NCBI GenBank assembly: GCA_900545615.1
Contig: UQZM01000078.1
Coordinates: 1-6,383 of the forward strand
DNA: 6,383 bases
From: an uncultured Collinsella sp.
GTDB taxonomy: Bacteria > Actinomycetota > Coriobacteriia > Coriobacteriales > Coriobacteriaceae
Direction of reading: 5' to 3'
Made by a program: the position numbers and the translations under genes. Shown piece by piece: positions 1 through 5,675 of the stretch (positions are counted from its first letter, which is position 1; each line of letters opens with the position of its first letter). A model generated the notes under the pieces. That model did no database searches. It was not told the DNA's origin and saw only the letters and a list, made by a program, of their open reading frames with translations.

Positions 1-53
1 GTGGAATAGTCCCTGTTTAAGCCCTATTCTGCCGCAAACAGGAACTATTCCAC
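1..53. repeat. 18-bp inverted repeat (REP/MITE-like hairpin)
   Basis: Bases 1-18 and 36-53 are reverse complements except at one position, around a 17-base spacer. The spacer itself contains another CTATTC (24-29), matching the CTATTC/GAATAG inside both arms, so the short word occurs three times. The element touches the window edge and may be longer. It lies 17 bases past the stop of the leftward aldo/keto reductase gene, so it could end that transcript, but no T-run is visible within the window. Arms this long with such a compact spacer also fit a REP or MITE-type dispersed repeat. Seen: the repeat. Inferred: its nature. Confidence 0.6.
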
Positions 54-70
54 CGCAAGTTATAAAAGGG

Positions 71-1261
71 TCACGAGGAGCGCGTTTTGCCGAAGGCCTT
101 AAGCACTGCCGTCACGGGTCCAGGCTGAAAGCGTCGGCGCACGTCATCGAGACGCTCGGGGATATCGATATGCTGTGGGCAGTGGCGCGCGCATTTGCCG
201 CACTTGACGCAATTGCTCACCAGCTTGGCCTCGCTTGTGCGCACCGCGCTCGCCGTAAAGTACTGCGATAGACCCGTAAACCAGCTGTGCGCATAGCTCG
301 CGTTGTAGGCGGCAAAGCAGCCGGGAATATTGATGCCCTTGGGACATGGCATGCAGTAGCCACATCCCGTGCAGGGCACGCGGTTCGATTTTTCAAACTC
401 CGTCAGCACGTGCGCGATGGCATCGAGCTGAGTAGCTGTCATCGAATCCGGCAGGGCCCGATCGGCCAACACCGCGTTCTCATCCACCTGCGCGATATCG
501 GTCATGCCCGAAAGCAGCATCGTCACCTGAGGATGGTTCCACACCCACGAAAGACCCCAGGCGGCAGGAGTGCGCAAATGCGGGTCACGGGCACTATCGA
601 GCACAGCGCGGGCCCGTGGCGGCAGCTTGCCCGCTAAACGCCCGCCCAGCAGCGGCTCCATCACAAACACCGCGAGGCCTCGCTCGGCGGCGGCCATGAG
701 CCCCGCCGTTCCCGCCTGATATCGCTCTCCAGCGTAATTGTACTGTATCTGGCAAAAATCCCAGTCATATGCGTCAAGCATCGTCAGGAAATCCGCCGCG
801 CTGCCGTGGTACGAAAAACCAATCTGGCGAATGCGCCCCGCCGCTTTTTGACGCGCGATCCAGTCCTCGATGCCCAGCGCCACCACACGTTCCCACTGGG
901 CGGGCGAGGTGATGTTGTGCATGAGGTAATAGTCGATATGGTCGGTCCGCAGGCGGCGCAGTTGCTCGTCGAAAAACCGGTCGAAATCCTCCGCGCATTT
1001 GCACGAAGCATGTGGCAGCTTAGTCGCGAGCAACACCCGGTCACGCAGCCCCAAGCGCTCAAGCGAGGCGCCCACGCACGCCTCGTTGCCGGGATAGAGA
1101 TAGGCCGTGTCCAGGTAGTTAATCCCCTGCTCCACCGCACGGGAGATGATGGCGTCGGCTGCCTTCGCATCCGGGCGTCCCGGCGCACCGGGAAACCTCA
1201 TGCAGCCCAGCCCCAACGCCGAGATACGGTTGCCGCTTTTGGGGTCAACGCGATATTGCAC
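71..1261 (-). CDS. Aldo/keto reductase with C-terminal 2x[4Fe-4S] ferredoxin domain
   Basis: A 396-aa cytosolic oxidoreductase. The N-terminal three-quarters is an aldo/keto reductase TIM barrel using NAD(P)H. The expected tetrad is visible: Asp51 and Tyr56 in DTAYLYPGNE, Lys81 in ATKLP, and His115 in MHN. After the barrel, two cysteine clusters follow: Cys297-x2-Cys-x2-Cys-x2-Cys-Pro, and Cys351-x2-Cys-x2-Cys-x3-Cys-Pro. These are typical of the AKR-plus-ferredoxin subfamily common in anaerobes and should bind two [4Fe-4S] clusters. Length fits that subfamily (about 370-400 aa). The start is GTG at 1261, preceded by a purine-rich GGGAGGGGAGG (1266-1275 on the complement); a nearby ATG is out of frame. 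It appears monocistronic, with the inverted repeat at 1-53 just beyond its stop. The substrate cannot be predicted; electron transfer between NAD(P)H and a ferredoxin-type partner is a reasonable inference. Confidence 0.93.
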   Translation of the reverse strand: MQYRVDPKSGNRISALGLGCMRFPGAPGRPDAKAADAIISRAVEQGINYLDTAYLYPGNEACVGASLERLGLRDRVLLATKLPHASCKCAEDFDRFFDEQLRRLRTDHIDYYLMHNITSPAQWERVVALGIEDWIARQKAAGRIRQIGFSYHGSAADFLTMLDAYDWDFCQIQYNYAGERYQAGTAGLMAAAERGLAVFVMEPLLGGRLAGKLPPRARAVLDSARDPHLRTPAAWGLSWVWNHPQVTMLLSGMTDIAQVDENAVLADRALPDSMTATQLDAIAHVLTEFEKSNRVPCTGCGYCMPCPKGINIPGCFAAYNASYAHSWFTGLSQYFTASAVRTSEAKLVSNCVKCGKCARHCPQHIDIPERLDDVRRRFQPGPVTAVLKAFGKTRSS

Positions 1262-1347
1262 GGCCCCTCCCCTCCCATCGAAGCCCTGACAAGGCGAAAC
1301 AAACCCGTCACGTCATCGAAACACATCGGAATCGCAATTGAGAACGT

Positions 1348-1377
1348 ATCGTAACGCAGCAGAAATCAGGCCGTCAC
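1348..1377 (-). promoter_or_regulatory. Weak candidate promoter for the aldo/keto reductase
   Basis: On the complement, GTGACG (1372-1377) and TACGAT (1348-1353) are separated by 18 bases, giving a plausible but imperfect sigma70-type promoter about 85 bases ahead of the GTG start. No better pair is visible in 1262-1420. This rests on sequence resemblance only. Confidence 0.25.
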
Positions 1378-1397
1378 GGCACCGCTTTAACATCAGC

Positions 1398-1423
1398 AAA
1401 AAGCCCGATGAAAGGAGCCGGGC
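1398..1423 (-). terminator. Terminator-like hairpin, minus strand, without a matching gene
   Basis: Read on the complement, GCCCG and CGGGC (1419-1423 and 1403-1407) form a 5-bp GC stem around an 11-base loop, followed at once by five Ts (1398-1402). This is a short intrinsic-terminator layout. No minus-strand gene lies upstream to use it, and it abuts the truncated cyclase remnant, so it may be left over from a lost gene. Confidence 0.4.
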
Positions 1424-1618
1424 ATCACCACGTGCGAGGACGCCTACCCCTACCCCGGCGAGCAATACATCCTCTCGGTCGACCGCCATCAGATCGAAGT
1501 CATGGACCATCTGGACGAGCTTCCCGCCACAGGCGCCGTCATCTTCTGCACCTTCCCCAAGGTCCGCGATGGCGTCGGATACCCCGCCCGCGTCTTTGCG
1601 GTCTGCCCCGCGGCATAA
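1424..1618 (+). pseudogene. C-terminal remnant of a cyclase-family (kynurenine formamidase-like) gene
   Basis: A 64-codon open frame ends at TAA 1616-1618. Its second half carries the signature of the cyclase family C-terminus: a helix with HLDELPATG, then a strand AVIFCTFPK, then a Gly-rich turn and YPARVFAVCP. In that family the end of the protein reads roughly 'NLdeLP.tG...i..fPK..dG.G.PaRvfA'. Full-length members have about 200-260 residues, and the metal-binding HxGTHxD motif lies in the N-terminal half; all of that is missing. An in-frame TGA at 1409-1411 closes the frame upstream, and no ATG, GTG or TTG occurs before the conserved part. An AAAGGAG (1411-1417) sits 6 bases before an ATC codon (1424), so translation from ATC is conceivable, but the AAAGGAG is also the loop of a hairpin. 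Neither other forward frame resumes cyclase sequence upstream. A deletion scar is the likeliest reading; the family call is from memory of conserved patterns. Confidence 0.6.
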
Positions 1619-1685
1619 GCGCACAGCGCAATAGTTTCTTTTTCATAACAGCCGCCCCGCGCACCCACCAATCACCCTGGCAGCA

Positions 1686-1691
1686 TACAAT
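1686..1691 (+). promoter_or_regulatory. Candidate -10 box for the ketopantoate reductase-like gene
   Basis: TACAAT matches the -10 consensus at 5 of 6 positions. No convincing -35 lies 16-18 bases upstream. A start site about 7 bases on would fall near 1698, exactly where the next hairpin begins. Only the -10 resemblance is seen; use as a promoter is inferred from the lack of any better candidate. Confidence 0.3.
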
Positions 1692-1697
1692 CCATCA

Positions 1698-1722
1698 GGC
1701 GCCCCTTACGCGGGCGCCTTTT
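1698..1722 (+). terminator. GC hairpin with T-run directly ahead of the next gene
   Basis: GGCGCCC (1698-1704) and GGGCGCC (1712-1718) form a perfect 7-bp stem with a 7-base loop, followed by TTTT (1719-1722). The form is an intrinsic terminator on the plus strand. It could end transcription through the cyclase remnant. Only four bases separate it from the ribosome binding site of the following gene, so it may instead sit at or near the 5' end of that gene's mRNA. Confidence 0.6.
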
Positions 1723-1741
1723 ACATGGGGAGATGATTCAC

Positions 1742-2656
1742 ATGCAGATCAACAAGGTCGCCTTTATCGGCAAGGGCGGCGTCGGCCTGCTCTACGGCAG
1801 CATGATCGCCCGGGCGCTCGGCAACGACGCCGTCGAATACGTCATGGATGATGCCCGTTTTGAGCGTCATGCGAACGACGCGCTCACTGTCAACGGCAAG
1901 CCCTGCGATCTCACGTCCGTCCGTGCCAGCGAGGCGACGCCCGCCGATCTGGTCATCCTGACAGTCAAGACCACCGGTCTCGACCAAGCACTCAAGACTA
2001 TGGAGCGCGTCGTGGGACCCAACACGCTCATCGCCTCGCTGTGCAACGGCATTACGAGCGAGCAAAAGATTGCCGAACGCTTTGGCTGGGAGCATACCGT
2101 TCTTGGTATCTGCCAGGGCATGGACGCCGTGTTTCTCAACGGCGCGCTCACCTTTACCAATGCGGGCGAAATCCGCTTTGGCGCGGCGGCCGGCACGAAC
2201 CCCGCAACCATCACCACGATCGACGAGCTCTATACGCGCTGCGGCATCGCCCATACCGTCGAGGACGACATCGCCCACCGCATGTGGGCCAAACTCATGC
2301 TCAACGACGGCATCAACCAGACCTGCATGGCCTACGGCGGGACCTACGGAAGCGCCACGGAGCCGGGCTCCGAGCAGCGTCGCTGCTTTGTTTCCGCCAT
2401 GCGCGAAACGCTTGCGGTCGCCAACGCCGAGGGCGTTGAGCTGACCGAGGCAGACCTGACGCAAATGGTGCACCTCATCGAGGGAATCGACCCCGCCGGT
2501 ATGCCCTCGATGGCGCAGGACCGCATCGCAAGGCGCAAAACCGAGGTTGATGAGTTCGCGGGCACCATCTGCCGCCTCGCAGCCAAACACGATATCCAGG
2601 CGCCGCAAAACGAGTGGCTCTATCGGCGCATCCGCGATATCGAGAAAAGCTGGTAG
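1742..2656 (+). CDS. Ketopantoate reductase family protein (PanE/ApbA-like)
   Basis: A 304-aa soluble NADPH-dependent dehydrogenase of the 2-dehydropantoate 2-reductase family, which reduces ketopantoate to pantoate in pantothenate/CoA synthesis. The N-terminal Rossmann fold shows GxGxxG at Gly10-Gly12-Gly15. Lys76 (TVKT) and Asn102 (CNG) match family positions. The C-terminal helical domain has Lys184, Asn188 and Asn192 in AKLMLNDGIN with the same spacing as the E. coli catalytic Lys176/Asn180/Asn184, and Ser256, Asp260 and Glu268 (SMAQD...KTEVD) match Ser244, Asp248 and Glu256. All active-site residues therefore appear present. The start is placed at ATG 1742: the GGAG at 1729-1732 is 9 bases away, whereas the upstream in-frame ATG 1733 touches the GGAG directly. 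It is monocistronic, with a strong terminator after it. No panB or panC is nearby, so a paralogue acting on another 2-oxo acid remains possible; I therefore give no symbol. Confidence 0.9.
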   Translation: MQINKVAFIGKGGVGLLYGSMIARALGNDAVEYVMDDARFERHANDALTVNGKPCDLTSVRASEATPADLVILTVKTTGLDQALKTMERVVGPNTLIASLCNGITSEQKIAERFGWEHTVLGICQGMDAVFLNGALTFTNAGEIRFGAAAGTNPATITTIDELYTRCGIAHTVEDDIAHRMWAKLMLNDGINQTCMAYGGTYGSATEPGSEQRRCFVSAMRETLAVANAEGVELTEADLTQMVHLIEGIDPAGMPSMAQDRIARRKTEVDEFAGTICRLAAKHDIQAPQNEWLYRRIRDIEKSW

Positions 2657-2689
2657 CGCCAACGCGCCGCATTCAACAGCCTTAACAGC

Positions 2690-2735
2690 AAGACCGCCGC
2701 AAGGGAACCTTTCCCCCTGCGGCGGTCTTCATCTT
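2690..2735 (+). terminator. Intrinsic terminator of the ketopantoate reductase-like gene
   Basis: A perfect 12-bp stem pairs AAGACCGCCGCA (2690-2701) with TGCGGCGGTCTT (2718-2729). The inside can pair further (GGAA with TTCC). A pyrimidine-rich TCTTCATCTTCGTCT run follows. It begins 33 bases after the stop codon. It also lies downstream of the convergent membrane-protein gene and may serve both, though the minus-strand exit has no T-run. Confidence 0.75.
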
Positions 2736-2766
2736 CGTCTATGACCGGCGGCCGATCTCACAACAG

Positions 2767-2973
2767 TTAGCGTTGCGACCCCGACACCTCGTCCTCATCG
2801 TCGCGACAAAGGACAACACCGGCGCTTCCCAGCAGCGTGGCCGCGATCAGCGCGCCGACCACGATAGGAGCAGCCCCGCATGTCCCCTGCATGCCCGCGA
2901 CGAGCGCGGCCGTGGGACCAAGGCAGCCAAGCATCAACGCGACGGCGGCAACGGCAATATCTCGAGCATTCAC
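2767..2973 (-). CDS. Small two-helix membrane protein, function unknown
   Basis: A 68-aa hypothetical protein. Two hydrophobic, Ala/Gly/Val/Leu-rich stretches (about residues 5-28 and 33-56) should form a membrane hairpin. They are joined by a short loop with a Cys (QGTCGAAP), and the protein ends in a charged tail containing DDEDE. Start is GTG 2973, supported by a very good ribosome binding site, GGAGGAAG (2981-2988 on the complement), 7 bases away. That site and the clear hydrophobic pattern are the main evidence that the gene is real; the overlapping plus-strand frames have neither. It runs leftward towards the 2690-2735 hairpin and is probably its own transcription unit. I do not recognise a family. 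A short hairpin (2991-3009) sits just upstream of the ribosome binding site. Confidence 0.65.
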   Translation of the reverse strand: MNARDIAVAAVALMLGCLGPTAALVAGMQGTCGAAPIVVGALIAATLLGSAGVVLCRDDEDEVSGSQR

Positions 2974-2990
2974 AAGACCACTTCCTCCAA

Positions 2991-3009
2991 GAGAAAGACC
3001 TTATTTCTC
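2991..3009 (-). other. Small hairpin just upstream of the membrane-protein RBS
   Basis: GAGAAA and TTTCTC form a 6-bp A/T-rich stem with a 7-base loop, two bases before the GGAGGAAG of the 68-aa gene. It is too weak to be a terminator. It may be a 5'-UTR structure or chance. The rest of 2974-3086 shows a second small stem (3045-3057, TACCG/CGGTA) and no convincing promoter. Confidence 0.3.
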
Positions 3010-3086
3010 AAGAACCAGTGTGCCCCGCATCCATACGCCCAGCGTACCGCCACGGTAAGGGCTCTGTTAACTCAAACGCATACATA

Positions 3087-3134
3087 GAACGGACGTCCTT
3101 ACGTTGCCCTAAAGCTCGGTAAAGACGCCCGTCC
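3087..3134 (-). terminator. Long 16-bp hairpin downstream of the secreted-protein gene
   Basis: Read on the complement, 3119-3134 and 3087-3102 pair along all 16 bases, with three G-U wobbles, around a 16-base loop. It starts 25 bases after the stop of the leftward secreted-protein gene, the usual place for a terminator or 3'-end stabilising stem. There is no clean T-run after it on either strand, so classical intrinsic termination is unproven. The wobbles favour an RNA structure on the minus strand over a DNA palindrome. Confidence 0.5.
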
Positions 3135-3159
3135 GCCAAATATCCGTGATGCAGAAAAA

Positions 3160-3936
3160 TTACCAACCGGTGTAGTAGTCGGTGGTTCCGGCAGCGCAGC
3201 CGGAGTCATAGACCTTGCAATCACCCTTGGAGCCCGTAAAGGTCGAGCCCTGGGCCATATCGCCCGCGGCAACAACGTAATAGCCGTCGGAATCGCGCCA
3301 GAAGCCCTCAGAATCCTGAGTCCATTCGCCCGTGCGATAGTGATAAAGCACATTGCTGCTGTAATAGGTCTCGCGGCGCCCGTTGTAGTTATTGACACCC
3401 GCAGAGCGCGTCAGGCCCGATCCGTTCGCGTAGGACGCGGCAGACGCGTAGGACGGAGTGTAACCGGCGTTGTAGTACGAAGCCTGGGCGGCCTCGGCAG
3501 CCTCCGCCTCGGCGGCAGCAACCTCGAGCGCTTCGCGCTTGGCATCCTCAAGTGCAGTGCGCAGCTCATCGAGCTCGGTCGACTTCGCGTCGACCTCCTC
3601 CATCGTCAAAAGACTGCCCGCACCGTCGATACAACTCTGCAGTACAGCGCGCTCGTCATCGGTGGCATAGTCGCCATACATATTCATAATGATCTGAGCG
3701 CGCATCTCCAGGGAATCGCGCTTGGCCTCCATCGAGGCGTTCCACTCCTGCATAGAGCCATAACCGTCGCTGCGGTAGTCGACGGGCTGCACCAGCGTCG
3801 CTTCGGACGGCGTAGGTCCAACCGTATCGGATAGTGTTGCCGCGTGGGCATCAGTTGCGCCGGCACCCGCCAATAGCGCCACGGTCAGAGCGGCGGAAAG
3901 GGCGGCGGCTTTCGGTTTTCGTGAATCGATCCTCAT
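3160..3936 (-). CDS. Secreted coiled-coil protein with C-terminal Cys-containing module
   Basis: A 258-aa exported protein of unknown function. A signal peptide is clear: basic MRIDSRKPK, hydrophobic Ala/Leu core (residues 10-27), and a signal peptidase I site after AHA (about residue 32). No LPXTG anchor or lipobox is seen. Residues 55-112 are predicted helical. Residues about 112-150 form an acidic, Ala/Glu-rich coiled coil (ELDELRTALEDAKREALEV...), followed by a Tyr/Ser/Gly/Ala-rich linker (152-185). The C-terminal 65 residues are rich in Tyr and Trp (EGFWRDSDGYYVVAAGD...) and contain Cys240 and Cys247, which could form a disulfide. A small beta-barrel cell-wall module of the 3D/DPBB kind is a guess only. 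Start ATG 3936 is chosen because the signal peptide begins there and GGAGG (3948-3952) lies 11 bases upstream; a longer frame to 4242 would run through the metY terminator. It is separated from metY by that terminator, so it is an independent unit. Confidence 0.85.
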   Translation of the reverse strand: MRIDSRKPKAAALSAALTVALLAGAGATDAHAATLSDTVGPTPSEATLVQPVDYRSDGYGSMQEWNASMEAKRDSLEMRAQIIMNMYGDYATDDERAVLQSCIDGAGSLLTMEEVDAKSTELDELRTALEDAKREALEVAAAEAEAAEAAQASYYNAGYTPSYASAASYANGSGLTRSAGVNNYNGRRETYYSSNVLYHYRTGEWTQDSEGFWRDSDGYYVVAAGDMAQGSTFTGSKGDCKVYDSGCAAGTTDYYTGW

Positions 3937-4030
3937 GTAGCTGGAAACCTCCGTAGTGCGTTTTTGCTGCGTTTGAGCTGCGTGTGATTCGATCGCGCTG
4001 CATAGTACCCCGAGCAAATCGCGACCTGCG

Positions 4031-4136
4031 GTTTTACTCAAAAGGCGCACGTCAATTGCGTAAAACTCACATCCTCTCAACAGGAGTTTTCCACAACTCG
4101 AATGCATAAAGCGTGTCAAAAACCCTGTTTTTGCAC
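4031..4136. repeat. Cluster of short inverted repeats upstream of the secreted-protein gene
   Basis: Several AT-rich inverted repeats are packed into the 211 bases between the metY terminator and the secreted-protein gene. GTTTTAC (4031-4037) pairs with GTAAAAC (4060-4066); AAAACTC (4062-4068) with GAGTTTT (4084-4090); GAGTT with AACTC (4084-4099); and CAAAAAC with GTTTTTG (4117-4133), which has a 3-base loop. They may be operator-type sites or mRNA-leader hairpins. A -10-like TACTAT (4002-4007 on the complement) has no good -35. Only the repeats are seen; function is open. Confidence 0.4.
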
Positions 4137-4147
4137 CCGATCTATGC

Positions 4148-4188
4148 AAAAAAGGCGCCTGTGCAACCATTGTTCGCACAGGCGCCTT
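4148..4188 (-). terminator. Intrinsic terminator of metY
   Basis: On the complement, a perfect 13-bp stem (4176-4188 with 4152-4164) rich in GC, with an 11-base loop, runs into six Ts (4148-4153). It lies 60 bases beyond the metY stop. This is a textbook intrinsic terminator and separates metY from the secreted-protein gene. Confidence 0.88.
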
Positions 4189-4248
4189 GAGCAGGCATTT
4201 TATGCAGTTATACCTATCGAGTCGCAAGGGGGCCTTGCACAAGACGCC

Positions 4249-5559
4249 TTACTCGTCCAGCGCGGCGAAGGCCTGCTTCAGATCCCAAATGATGTCCTCG
4301 GCATTCTCGGTACCGATGGAAAGACGGATCGTGGAGGGCGTGATGTTCTGCTCGGCGAGCTCCTCGGCAGAGAGCTGGGAGTGCGTGGTGGTAGCCGGGT
4401 GCACGACGAGCGACTTGACGTCGGCCACGTTGGCGAGCAGCGAGAACACCTGCAGATGATCGATGAACTTCCAAGCTGCCTCCTGGCCACCCTTAATCTC
4501 AAAGGTAAAGATCGAGGCACCGCCGTTGGGGAAGTACTTCTGATAGAGCTCGTGATCGGGGTGCTCAGACAGGCTCGGGTGGTTCACCTTGGCGACGTGG
4601 CTGTCACCAGCCAAGAACTCAACGACCTTCTTGGTGTTCTCGACATGACGGTCAACGCGCAGCGACAGAGTCTCGGTGCCCTGGAGCAGGACCCAGGCGT
4701 TGAACGGGCTGATGCAGGCGCCCTCGTCACGCAGCAAGATAGCGCGGACATAGGTCGCGAAGGCGGCGGGACCGGCAGCCTCGGCAAACGAAACACCGTG
4801 GTAGGAGGGGTTGGGCTCAGCGATCTGGGCGTACTTTCCGCTCGCCTTCCAATCAAAGTTACCGCCGTCGACGATCACACCGCCCAGCGAGGTGCCGTGG
4901 CCGCCGATGAACTTGGTTGCGGAGTGGACGACGATGTTGGCACCATGCTCCAGCGGACGGAACAGATACGGGGTGCCGAAGGTGTTGTCGACGACAACCG
5001 GCAGACCGTGCTTCTTGGCGATCTCGGAGATGGCGTCGATGTTGGGGATGTCGGAGTTGGGGTTGCCGAGCGTCTCGAGATAGATGACCGTGGTGTTGTC
5101 CCTTATGGCACCCTCAACCTCTTCCAGGTTATGGGCATCGACAAACGTGGTCTCGACGCCAAACTGGGAGAGCGTATGCTCCAGCAGGTTGTAGGAACCG
5201 CCGTAGATGGTCTTCTGGGCGACCACGTGGTCACCGGCCTGGGCAAGAGCCTGCAGGGTATAGGTGATGGCAGCAGCACCGGAGGCGACGGCAAGACCTG
5301 CCACACCACCCTCGAGTGCGGCGATACGGTCCTCGAAGACGCCCTGGGTGGAGTTGGTCAGACGGCCGTAGATGTTGCCGGCGTCGGCAAGACCAAAGCG
5401 GTCGGCGGCGTGCTGGGAATTGCGGAACACATAGCTCGTGGTCTGGTAGATAGGCACGGCGCGGGAGTCGGATGCGGGATCGGCGCTCTCCTGGCCAACG
5501 TGAAGCTGCAGGGTATCGAAACCAAAGGTGTGCTCGGGGTTGTTGATGAACTGGCTCAT
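4249..5559 (-). CDS. metY: O-acetylhomoserine aminocarboxypropyltransferase (sulfhydrylase)
   Basis: A 436-aa cytosolic PLP enzyme of the Cys/Met metabolism family. MetY makes homocysteine directly from O-acetylhomoserine and sulfide, the direct-sulfhydrylation step of methionine synthesis; some members also act on O-acetylserine. Visible motifs: PIYQTTSYVF near residues 36-45; Tyr64 and Arg66 (YGR), which bind the PLP phosphate of the partner subunit; Asp191 (VVVDNTF), which contacts the PLP ring nitrogen; and the Schiff-base Lys216 in SATKFIGGHGT. The C-terminus LSIGTENAEDIIWDL is typical. The length matches MetY (about 425-440) better than MetB/MetC (about 380-400). The ATG at 5559 has AAGGAG 6 bases upstream; in-frame extension to a TTG at 5670 is not family-like. 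It is transcribed divergently from the LysR gene, from a good promoter and a long leader with a small ORF, and ends at a strong terminator. Confidence 0.95.
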   Translation of the reverse strand: MSQFINNPEHTFGFDTLQLHVGQESADPASDSRAVPIYQTTSYVFRNSQHAADRFGLADAGNIYGRLTNSTQGVFEDRIAALEGGVAGLAVASGAAAITYTLQALAQAGDHVVAQKTIYGGSYNLLEHTLSQFGVETTFVDAHNLEEVEGAIRDNTTVIYLETLGNPNSDIPNIDAISEIAKKHGLPVVVDNTFGTPYLFRPLEHGANIVVHSATKFIGGHGTSLGGVIVDGGNFDWKASGKYAQIAEPNPSYHGVSFAEAAGPAAFATYVRAILLRDEGACISPFNAWVLLQGTETLSLRVDRHVENTKKVVEFLAGDSHVAKVNHPSLSEHPDHELYQKYFPNGGASIFTFEIKGGQEAAWKFIDHLQVFSLLANVADVKSLVVHPATTTHSQLSAEELAEQNITPSTIRLSIGTENAEDIIWDLKQAFAALDE

Positions 5560-5565
5560 GATGAA

Positions 5566-5571
5566 CTCCTT
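5566..5571 (-). promoter_or_regulatory. metY ribosome binding site
   Basis: AAGGAG lies 6 bases before ATG 5559 and fixes the metY start. Its AGGAG can pair with the CTCCT inside the upstream small ORF, so its accessibility may be regulated. Confidence 0.85.
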
Positions 5572-5614
5572 GATCGAACAAAAGTAAATAAATAAGAGAG
5601 AAGTAAGTCGCTGT

Positions 5615-5646
5615 CTCCTGATCACGCCGACGGGCGCAAACAGGAG
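5615..5646 (-). promoter_or_regulatory. Hairpin in the metY leader
   Basis: On the complement, CTCCTG (5641-5646) pairs with CAGGAG (5615-5620), with an inner CGCC/GGCG pairing (5633-5636 with 5625-5628). The left arm overlaps codons 10-12 of the 17-codon leader frame. A pyrimidine-rich single-stranded-looking stretch (about 5578-5608) follows, but there is no T-run typical of a terminator. Confidence 0.45.
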
Positions 5647-5675
5647 CCCGGCATTCGTCTTGGTAAGCAATTCAT
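5622..5675 (-). CDS. Putative 17-aa leader peptide upstream of metY
   Basis: A small frame encodes MNCLPRRMPGSCLRPSA. ATG 5675 is preceded by AAAGGAGG (5683-5690 on the complement) with 7-base spacing, as good as any site in the window. It lies inside the transcribed leader of metY and ends 62 bases before the metY ATG, in a different frame. Cys codons stand at positions 3 and 12; Cys12 (TGT) overlaps the CTCCTG arm of the leader hairpin. Short Cys-containing leader frames are known to control sulfur genes in some actinobacteria, so regulation by ribosome position is a reasonable hypothesis. Two Cys in 17 residues is not strong enrichment, and conservation is untested. Confidence 0.42.
   Translation of the reverse strand: MNCLPRRMPGSCLRPSA

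Noticed and set aside
806..1354. 182-codon plus-strand frame opposite the aldo/keto reductase
   Set aside because: Basic, low-complexity product, no motif, no supporting ribosome binding site; the minus strand is clearly coding.
1408..1851. 147-codon plus-strand frame starting at the ATG beside AAAGGAG
   Set aside because: Arg/His/Pro-rich product typical of a shifted frame; it overlaps the cyclase remnant and then the PanE-like gene in the wrong frame.
1721..2662. 313-codon minus-strand frame opposite the PanE-like gene
   Set aside because: It lacks any recognisable domain and mirrors a gene whose catalytic residues are all in place; codon-bias shadow.
4087..4095. DnaA-box-like TTTTCCACA
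   Set aside because: A single near-match without neighbours or other origin signs is expected by chance.
3937..4242. 102-codon N-terminal extension of the secreted protein
   Set aside because: It would place the signal peptide in the middle of the protein and translate through the metY terminator.
4102..5595. 497-codon plus-strand open frame
   Set aside because: It is antisense to metY, runs through the metY terminator hairpin, has a low-complexity Gly/Val/Asp-rich product and no family motifs. Long antisense frames are expected in GC-rich genes.
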